From Microbacterium oxydans (lineage in GTDB: Bacteria; Actinomycetota; Actinomycetes; Actinomycetales; Microbacteriaceae), in the NCBI RefSeq assembly GCF_006540085.1, contig NZ_BJOG01000008.1, forward strand, positions 248,001 to 312,000: a DNA stretch of 64,000 nucleotides, given 5' to 3'. The position numbers and the translations under genes are program-made. Positions 58,420-64,000 of this stretch are shown here, one piece after another. Below the pieces are notes generated by a model that did no database searches, was not told where the DNA came from, and saw nothing but the letters and a program-made list of their open reading frames with translations. The first letter of the stretch is position 1, and each line of letters begins with the position of its first letter.

Positions 58420-59361
58420 TCAGACGTCACGGAGCAGGCTCTCCTCGGTGCGGCGGTAGCCCAGCTGCTCGTACAGGTCGATCGCTCCCGTGTTGAAGCC
58501 GAAGACGTGCAGACCGATCGAGTCCGCACCGAGCCGGCGCGCCTCCCGCTCGACGGCATGCATCAGTTCGCGCCCGTACCCTCTGCGCCGGTGCTCGACG
58601 GCCACCTCGATGTCCAGGACGAACACATGAGGACGACCTTCGCGCTGACGCACGCCGACCCACAGGATGCCGACCTCCGTCCCGTCGACGGAGGCGGTGA
58701 AGAGCTCCTGCCCCGCGGTGTCGAGTCCGTCGGGAAGCTCGGCGATCATCTGACGATGCGACTCGGCGAGCGCTTCCTCCGGGGTGTAGCGACCGGACTC
58801 GACGAGGTCGTTCGCGAACCCCTCCTCCGATGCGGCGGCGAACGTCGGGAAGCGGTCCGGGGTCATCGGCGACACGTCGACGTGGGAAGCGACGTCGCGC
58901 GCAGGGAGCGGCTCGAGCACCATCTGGATGGAGGCCACCTCGAAGCCCCGCCCGCTCGCGAACGCGCGACCGGTCGAGTCCTGGGGGAACAGCTGCATGC
59001 CGACCTGCGTGGCGCCCTCTTCTCGCGCGACCCGCAGGATCTCTGCGAGCAGATCGTCGCTGTGCGCGTCGGTGAACGGCTCGTCGACGACGAGGTCGAG
59101 GAGGAAGAGCTTGTCGTCCCGCAGAATCAGCAGGAGCGTCCCGACCTCCCCTTCCGCGTCCATGACCACGCGCATGACCCGCGCGGTCGCGGTCGCGGCG
59201 GAGCCCGGGAACACCTCGCCGAAGAGCTGATCGACGTGGGCGACCGCGTCGACGCCGGGGCGCCGGTCCGACGCCCTGTTGCCGTCGATGAGACGCTTCC
59301 GCGCGGCGGACCGCCATTCGTCGAAGCGTTCGGCGGGCAGGGGCATCAGCTGCACGGACAT
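58420..59361 (-). CDS. GNAT acetyltransferase, probable tandem domain
   Basis: A 313-residue protein. The C-terminal GNAT domain (about residues 160-310) has the acetyl-CoA loop VEHRRRGYGRELM and the closing NTGAIDLYEQLGY. The N-terminal half shows a weak GNAT-like pattern (LLILRDDKLFLLDLVVDEPF) without a clear loop, so it may be a degenerate second copy as in MshD-like enzymes. Substrate unknown. Confidence 0.85.
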   Translation of the reverse strand: MSVQLMPLPAERFDEWRSAARKRLIDGNRASDRRPGVDAVAHVDQLFGEVFPGSAATATARVMRVVMDAEGEVGTLLLILRDDKLFLLDLVVDEPFTDAHSDDLLAEILRVAREEGATQVGMQLFPQDSTGRAFASGRGFEVASIQMVLEPLPARDVASHVDVSPMTPDRFPTFAAASEEGFANDLVESGRYTPEEALAESHRQMIAELPDGLDTAGQELFTASVDGTEVGILWVGVRQREGRPHVFVLDIEVAVEHRRRGYGRELMHAVEREARRLGADSIGLHVFGFNTGAIDLYEQLGYRRTEESLLRDV

Positions 59362-59377
59362 GCGTCCATCCTGCACC

Positions 59378-59812
59378 TCAGCTGCGGGTGAGCGCGTCTT
59401 CCGCTGCGACCCAGGCGAGCATGGCGCACTTGACGCGTGCGACGTACTTCGACACCCCACCGAGAGCTGCGGCATCTCCGAGCAGCTCCTCATCGGGTTC
59501 GATCTTGCCGCGGGAGCGCATCGCCTCGCGGAATGCGGCGATGCGCACCTCGAGGTCTTCGACGCTGAGCCCCTCGGCGAGCTCTGCCAGCAGCGAGGCG
59601 GATGCCTGCGAGATCGCGCAGCCGTGTCCCTCCCAGGCGATAGCCTCGATGCCGCCGTCGGCTCCGCGGTGCACCTGGAGGGTGATCTCATCGCCGCAGG
59701 TCGGGTTCAGCTGGTGCGACTGCGCCGGGATCTCCTCCCGCAGCCCATACCCGTGCGGGGTGCGCGAGTGGTCGAGGATCAGCTCCTGATACAGGTTCTG
59801 CAGGTCGCTCAT
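59378..59812 (-). CDS. sufU: SUF system scaffold/sulfur-transfer protein SufU
   Basis: A 144-residue zinc-containing SufU. The three conserved Cys residues are visible: Cys39 in NPTCGDEI, Cys65 in GHGCAIS and Cys129 in RVKCAML. The Gram-positive insertion of about 18 residues separates it from IscU. It relays sulfur from SufS. The start overlaps the sufS stop by four bases. No sufBCD genes are in this window. Confidence 0.93.
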   Translation of the reverse strand: MSDLQNLYQELILDHSRTPHGYGLREEIPAQSHQLNPTCGDEITLQVHRGADGGIEAIAWEGHGCAISQASASLLAELAEGLSVEDLEVRIAAFREAMRSRGKIEPDEELLGDAAALGGVSKYVARVKCAMLAWVAAEDALTRS

Positions 59813-61116
59813 GCGCCCCTCCGGAAGAAGTCGATGGCTCCGGCGACGCCCTCGATCACGGCATCCACCTCGGCATCGGTCGTGTAGAGATAGGTGCTCG
59901 CCCTGGTGGACGAGGTCACGCCGAGCCGGCGGTGCAGCGGCTGTGCGCAGTGATGGCCGACGCGCACCGCGATGCCGAGATCGTCGAGGAACTGCCCCAC
60001 GTCGTGGGAGTGGATGCCCTGGACGTCGAAGCTCGCCAGTCCCACGCGGGGCAGGTCGATACCGGCGCCGAGCACGCGCACCCCGTCGATCGCGCTCAGA
60101 CCGTCGACGAGTCGTCGACCGAAGGCCGCCTCATGGGCGGCGATACGCGGCATCCCGACCTCGGTCAGGTAGCCGACCGCTGCGGCGAGCGCGATCGCCT
60201 GCGACACCCGCTGGGTGCCCGCCTCGAAACGCTGCGGCGGCGGAAGATACTCGGCTTCGGTCGTGGTGACCGTCGTGATCATCGAGCCGCCCGTCAGGAA
60301 GGGCGGCATCGCTGCCAGCACCTCGCGGCGACCGTAGAGGGCACCGATCCCGGTGGGTCCGAGCATCTTGTGTCCGGACAGCACGGCGAAGTCGACGTCG
60401 AGGGCGCGCACATCGAGGGGCAGATGCGGTGCCGACTGGCAGGCGTCGAGCAGCGTCAGCGCCCCGACCTCACGGGCGAGCGCGACCAGCTGCTCCACGG
60501 GATTGATGACTCCCAGAACGTTGGAGACGTGCGTGAAGGCGACGAGCTTGGTGCGTGCCGTGATCAGCTCGGCCGCGGCGTCGAGCCGCAGGGCACCGTC
60601 GTCGTCGAGGGGGATCACCTTGAGCGTGGCGCCGGTGCGGGCCGCGAGCTCCTGCCACGGGATGAGGTTCGCGTGGTGCTCCATCTCGGTGGTGACGATC
60701 TCGTCGCCCTCTCGGAGCCGCAGGCGCTCCGCAGCCGCACCGCCACGCCCGAGCGACGCGTTCGAGAGGGAGTACGCGACGAGGTTGATCGCCTCGGTGG
60801 CGTTGGAGGTCCAGACGATCTCGTCGTCGTCCGCGCCGACGAATCGGGCGACGGCCGTGCGGGCGTCCTCGAACAGCTCGGTCGCCTCGGCAGCGAGCGT
60901 GTGCGCACCGCGATGCACGGCCGAGTTCATCGAGGTGGCGAAGTCGCGCTCGGCGTCGAGCACAGCCACCGGTCGCTGTGACGTCGCCCCGGAGTCCAGA
61001 TACACCAGCGGGCGCCCGTGCACCTGTGCACCCAGGATCGGGAAGTCGCCGCGAATGCGCCGCACCTCGGCGTCGTTCAGGGGGGCGATCACGTCGAGAC
61101 CGGGAGAAGTGCTCAT
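59809..61116 (-). CDS. sufS: Cysteine desulfurase SufS
   Basis: A 435-residue class II cysteine desulfurase. The PLP lysine is Lys250 in SGHKMLGPTG, and the persulfide Cys is Cys390 in GHHCAQPLHRR. Additional PLP contacts are in THVSNVLG and DACQSAPH. It is coupled to sufU. The ATG at 61116 has GGAGG directly ahead. The enzyme supplies sulfur for Fe-S cluster assembly. Confidence 0.95.
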   Translation of the reverse strand: MSTSPGLDVIAPLNDAEVRRIRGDFPILGAQVHGRPLVYLDSGATSQRPVAVLDAERDFATSMNSAVHRGAHTLAAEATELFEDARTAVARFVGADDDEIVWTSNATEAINLVAYSLSNASLGRGGAAAERLRLREGDEIVTTEMEHHANLIPWQELAARTGATLKVIPLDDDGALRLDAAAELITARTKLVAFTHVSNVLGVINPVEQLVALAREVGALTLLDACQSAPHLPLDVRALDVDFAVLSGHKMLGPTGIGALYGRREVLAAMPPFLTGGSMITTVTTTEAEYLPPPQRFEAGTQRVSQAIALAAAVGYLTEVGMPRIAAHEAAFGRRLVDGLSAIDGVRVLGAGIDLPRVGLASFDVQGIHSHDVGQFLDDLGIAVRVGHHCAQPLHRRLGVTSSTRASTYLYTTDAEVDAVIEGVAGAIDFFRRGA

Positions 61117-61159
61117 CCCTCCATGTTCCCACCTGCGGACCGGGGGTGGGCGCGACGGG

Positions 61160-61540
61160 TCAGGGGCCGCCGAGAGTCTTCGCGTCGGCGGCCGCGTCGT
61201 AGCGGTCCTGCGCGTCACGTACGTCCTCGACATGCGACTCCGCCCAGACCTGCAGCGCCTGGAGCGGCGCATACAGCGTGCGCCCGAGCGGAGTGAGCAG
61301 ATAGCGGGAGTGGCCGTCGTCTCCGACGCCGCGCTCCAGCATGCCGTCGCGTTCCAGGGCGCGGAGCGTGTCGACGAGCACCTTCTTCGTGATTCCGTCC
61401 ATCCTGGTGTGCAATTCGCCGAAGCGCAGAGGCTGCTCGTGCAGGAGGACGACGATCATCGCGGTCCATTTGTTCGCGATGCGCGCGAGTGATGCGCGCG
61501 ACGGGCAGCTGGCCGAGAACACCGTCCACGTGTTCGACAT
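61160..61540 (-). CDS. HxlR-family transcriptional regulator
   Basis: A 126-residue winged-helix protein. The conserved Cys in SASCPSRASL, KWTAMIVVLL, the HTRMDGITKKVLVDTLRALERDG recognition region and the wing are standard for HxlR/YodB redox-type regulators. The ATG at 61540 has a GGAAGGGG site. It is divergent from the NTF2-like gene, its likely target. Confidence 0.9.
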   Translation of the reverse strand: MSNTWTVFSASCPSRASLARIANKWTAMIVVLLHEQPLRFGELHTRMDGITKKVLVDTLRALERDGMLERGVGDDGHSRYLLTPLGRTLYAPLQALQVWAESHVEDVRDAQDRYDAAADAKTLGGP

Positions 61541-61629
61541 CCGCTGCCCCTTCCGGTGACGTTGAAGTAACCGCGTCCCTGCCGAGACGCTGGATGCTCC
61601 ACAGTACCGACCCATCGAGAAGGAGCATC

Positions 61630-62037
61630 ATGTCGGCGATCGACGTCGTAGGACAGTACGGTGCGGCCATGGCCGCCGGAGACATGGAGGCGCTGGCGGC
61701 GACCTTCCATCCGGATGCCGTCTGGCACCAGCCCGGAGCGAACCAGCTGTCAGGAGATCACGTCGGCCCCGACGCGATCATCGCGCACCTGGGACGGTTC
61801 ATGCAGCTGAGCGGGGGCACGTTCGCCCTCGAGACGGAGTCGGCGACCGAGAGCGGTGCCCTGGTATCCGCCACCGTGCGATTCCGCGCGCAGCGCGTGG
61901 GGCACGATGACCACGATCAGCACGTTCTCGATCAGCACGGTGTCGACGTGTTCCGTGTCGCCGACGGCCGCATCGTCGAGGTCTGGCTGATGAGCGAGGA
62001 CCAGGAAGCGGAGGATCGCTTCTGGGGTACGGCCTGA
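61630..62037 (+). CDS. Nuclear transport factor 2-like (SnoaL) protein
   Basis: A 135-residue cone-shaped NTF2-fold protein. The opening helix VVGQYGAAMAAGDMEALAAT with FHPDAVWHQPG, and the closing strand FRVADGRIVEVWLM are typical. The fold hosts many small-molecule enzymes and sensors; no catalytic assignment is possible. The ATG has an AAGGAG site. It is divergent from HxlR. Confidence 0.88.
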   Translation: MSAIDVVGQYGAAMAAGDMEALAATFHPDAVWHQPGANQLSGDHVGPDAIIAHLGRFMQLSGGTFALETESATESGALVSATVRFRAQRVGHDDHDQHVLDQHGVDVFRVADGRIVEVWLMSEDQEAEDRFWGTA

Positions 62038-62113
62038 TCCGTCCCCCGATTCGAGCGACGCCGGGTGGTCGCGGACCTCGACCGCCCGGCGTCCGCGCCT
62101 CTAAGCTCGTCCC

Positions 62114-62761
62114 ATGATCGCCCAGGACACGCTGTTCACCTTCGTCGTCGCGGCGTTCATCATGGTCGTCATCCCCGGGCCGACCGTGCTCTTCACGATC
62201 GGCCGAGCCATGGCGCTCGGCCGGATGGGCGGATTCCTCAGCATCCTGGGCACGGCGGTCGGATCGATCGTGCTCGTCGTCGCGGTGGCTCTCGGCGTCG
62301 GCACCGTGATCGCGCAGTCGGTCGTGCTGTTCACGATCGTCAAGGTGCTCGGCGCCAGCTACCTGATCTTCCTGGGCATCCAGGCGATCCGCCACCGGAA
62401 GGACGCGGCGAGAGCCATGGCCACGGCGCCGGCGAAGCGCTCTGGCTGGCGGCTTCTCACCGAGGGCTTCGTCGTCGGCGTCACGAACCCGAAGTCCATC
62501 GCGTTCTTCCTCGCGATCCTCCCGCAGTTCGTCGATCTGCATGCCGGATCGGTGCCGGCGCAGCTGTTCCTGCTCGGGGTGGTCGTCGTGGTGATCGGCG
62601 TGAGCTGCGACGCCGTATGGGTGCTCCTGGCGAGCGCCGCCCGTGACTGGTTCGGCCGCTCGCCCCGACGCATCGAGGCGATGGGGGCGACCGGTGGCGG
62701 GCTGATGATCGCTCTCGGCGCTTTCCTGCTGGTGTGGAGCGAGAAACCCGCCACCGCGTGA
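62114..62761 (+). CDS. LysE-family amino-acid exporter
   Basis: A 215-residue protein with about six membrane helices. The signature IPGPTVLFTIGRAMALGRMG (family motif GPgp near the N-terminus) and GVTNPKSIAFFLAILPQF are typical of RhtB/LysE exporters. TAAGCT ends 6 nt before the ATG (leaderless). Substrate probably an amino acid or derivative. Confidence 0.92.
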   Translation: MIAQDTLFTFVVAAFIMVVIPGPTVLFTIGRAMALGRMGGFLSILGTAVGSIVLVVAVALGVGTVIAQSVVLFTIVKVLGASYLIFLGIQAIRHRKDAARAMATAPAKRSGWRLLTEGFVVGVTNPKSIAFFLAILPQFVDLHAGSVPAQLFLLGVVVVVIGVSCDAVWVLLASAARDWFGRSPRRIEAMGATGGGLMIALGAFLLVWSEKPATA

Positions 62762-62771
62762 ACGCTCGAAC

Positions 62772-63572
62772 TCACATCCTGGCGTAGCGGGCCCTGGCGA
62801 TGCAGACGACGCCGTAGACGGCGAACCCCGCGCCGACAGCACCCAGGACGAGTCCGCCGAGGGGCAGATCGAGCAGACTGTGCAGGGCGGCATCGAGCCC
62901 CGCGCCCTTCTCCGGGTCCTGCGTGACGGCGGCGACGACGAAGAGCACCCCGGTCACGGCGACGGCGGTGCCCTTGCCGAAGTAGCCGATCACTCCCAGG
63001 GTCACGATGCCCCTGCGGGCGACTCCCGATGGCAGGTCGAGCAGCTTCTCGAAGCCGCGGGTGAAGCCGCCGACGATGAACCCGACCCCGACCCCGACGA
63101 CCGAGAGCCCTACGACGACCAACAGGGCGACGCCGCCGGGCGCCGAGAGCAGCACCGCGCTCAGGGTCTTCGACGCCGTCTCGGAGTCGGCATTGCCACC
63201 CACGGCGTAGATCAGGGCCATGCCCCCGACGATGAGGTAGGCGGCGGCGATGCCGAACAGCTTGACGCGCTGACCCCACTTCTTCGTCTCGGCCGGATCG
63301 GCGGCGAGGAAGGCACTGGCGATCTGCCACACGGCGAGCGCGATCAGCCCGGCGGCCACGAGCACGAGCAGCAGCCCTCCGATCGGACTCTGGCGGATCT
63401 GCTCCATGGCCCCGTCCTGGTCGGCGTCACCGGAGGCGCCGGCCGCGATGGAGATCGCCACCGAGCCGATGATGACGTGGATAAGACCGAGGACGACGAA
63501 GCCGGCACGGGCGATCCGTCGGAACGTCGACGACCTCTTGGCGACGCGCGCCGCGTTCTTGACCGTGCTCAT
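62772..63572 (-). CDS. DUF1206 domain membrane protein
   Basis: A 266-residue protein with about six membrane helices, carrying three copies of the DUF1206 unit (RIARAGFVVLGLIHVIIG is the first, RRGIVTLGVIGYFGKG the third). The family has no established function. TACGCT ends 6 nt before the ATG, a probable leaderless promoter. It converges on the LysE gene. Confidence 0.9.
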   Translation of the reverse strand: MSTVKNAARVAKRSSTFRRIARAGFVVLGLIHVIIGSVAISIAAGASGDADQDGAMEQIRQSPIGGLLLVLVAAGLIALAVWQIASAFLAADPAETKKWGQRVKLFGIAAAYLIVGGMALIYAVGGNADSETASKTLSAVLLSAPGGVALLVVVGLSVVGVGVGFIVGGFTRGFEKLLDLPSGVARRGIVTLGVIGYFGKGTAVAVTGVLFVVAAVTQDPEKGAGLDAALHSLLDLPLGGLVLGAVGAGFAVYGVVCIARARYARM

Positions 63573-63626
63573 CGTTGAAGCGTATCCGTCGTGCGGAACC
63601 CCGCCGAGGGGCTTGATTTCGCCTCG

Positions 63627-63664
63627 CCTGTCGCTCCCGCCCTGTCGCTCCCGCCCTGTCGCTC
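63627..63664. repeat. 14-bp tandem repeat next to the GyrI-like stop
   Basis: CCTGTCGCTCCCGC is repeated twice and followed by CCTGTCGCTC. The third copy touches the stop codon of the GyrI-like gene. It lies between two minus-strand genes. Confidence 0.8.
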
Positions 63665-64000
63665 AGGCGTGCGGCATGATCGGCTGCCGGAGGATGGTGC
63701 GCAGCTTCGCCGGATCGGCACGGCGCAGGTCGCTCAGGTAGATCTCGTGATGGAGCCCCCGCATCTGGAACCCGTTGTCGGGGATGAAGTGGTGATGCAG
63801 CTCTTCGAGCACCGGTCCTTCGTCGTCGAACGGTCCGACGTGGAGTGTCTCTACGCAGCTGCCCTCGTCGAGGGTCTGCAGCCGCACGGAGTCGAGCGTA
63901 GGGATCGGCTCCCTCTTCTTCACAGCCTTCTGCGACACCGACTCGACGGCTGCCGCGAACATCGCGGGGGTGATGTGATCGCCGACCATGATCATCATCG
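63663..64000 (-). CDS. GyrI-like small-molecule-binding protein (5' end beyond window)
   Basis: About 112 C-terminal residues are visible. The pattern CVETLHVGPFDDEGPVLEEL, ending GLHHEIYLSDLRRADPAKL, is that of a SHV/GyrI-like ligand-binding domain (PF06445). The usual protein is about 200 residues, so the N-terminus lies outside the window; an internal ATG at 63998 is present but unlikely to be the start. Function is probably ligand binding or hydrolysis. Confidence 0.82.
   Translation of the reverse strand, partial: MMIMVGDHITPAMFAAAVESVSQKAVKKREPIPTLDSVRLQTLDEGSCVETLHVGPFDDEGPVLEELHHHFIPDNGFQMRGLHHEIYLSDLRRADPAKLRTILRQPIMPHA

Overview
The window is high-GC DNA (strong G/C bias at third codon positions) from an actinobacterium, most likely a Microbacterium or close relative in the Microbacteriaceae. 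The reasons are protein-level resemblance throughout, a DtxR/IdeR-type iron box, SufS/SufU, a NIPF-type Erm methylase, and many genes whose start codon sits 6-7 nt behind a TANNNT -10 box, as expected of leaderless actinobacterial mRNAs. I infer the genus; no rRNA gene is present.

Layout. 1-4406: ferric-siderophore uptake (partial ATPase, two FecCD permeases, lipoprotein) divergent from a siderophore-interacting reductase, with an iron box between them. 4440-12127: a VOC protein, a small leader-like ORF plus hairpin in front of the RNA ligase rtcB, then small metabolic genes, an MFS exporter and an M20 peptidase. 12140-19837: a six-gene catabolic operon (NCS1 permease, hydantoinase/oxoprolinase, three tandem DUF917/S-Me-THD proteins, PucR regulator) with paired operators upstream. 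20096-25923: thrC with a very long 3' hairpin, ogt, a hydrolase, and a histidine kinase/response regulator pair followed closely by an erm gene with its own leader peptide. 26080-34046: small-molecule and metal handling (Sm_multidrug exporter, CmtR-like repressor with a His-tailed CDF transporter, CorC/CNNM protein, TerC under a yybP-ykoY manganese riboswitch, GntR regulator, ACR3-like carrier).

34062-39600 looks accessory: a decayed DUF418 gene, a MerR-HEAT fusion with a HEAT partner under a MerR-type 19-bp-spacer promoter, a small membrane protein and a large CHAT-domain protease. A short intergenic transcript with a strong terminator closes this region. 39755-49663: MarR, flotillin-like SPFH protein, HrpB helicase, a TetR-controlled ABC-2 exporter, a COG3910-like ATPase, L-serine dehydratase and an acidic disordered protein. 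49683-54059: an orphan fumarate reductase-type flavoprotein divergent from LysR, a membrane-anchored hydrolase, and tRNA-Arg(ACG). 54124-64000: an SDR, a two-gene unit encoding a coiled-coil membrane protein and a membrane-anchored HELAH protein, GntR, an F420-type reductase, GNAT, SufS-SufU, HxlR/NTF2, LysE, DUF1206 and a partial GyrI-like gene.

The most notable signals are the erm leader/attenuator, the rtcB leader ORF with terminator, the triple DUF917 operon, the CHAT/HEAT/MerR island, the manganese riboswitch, and the widespread TANNNT-N6/7-start arrangement. Everything here comes from reading the sequence; no database search was run.
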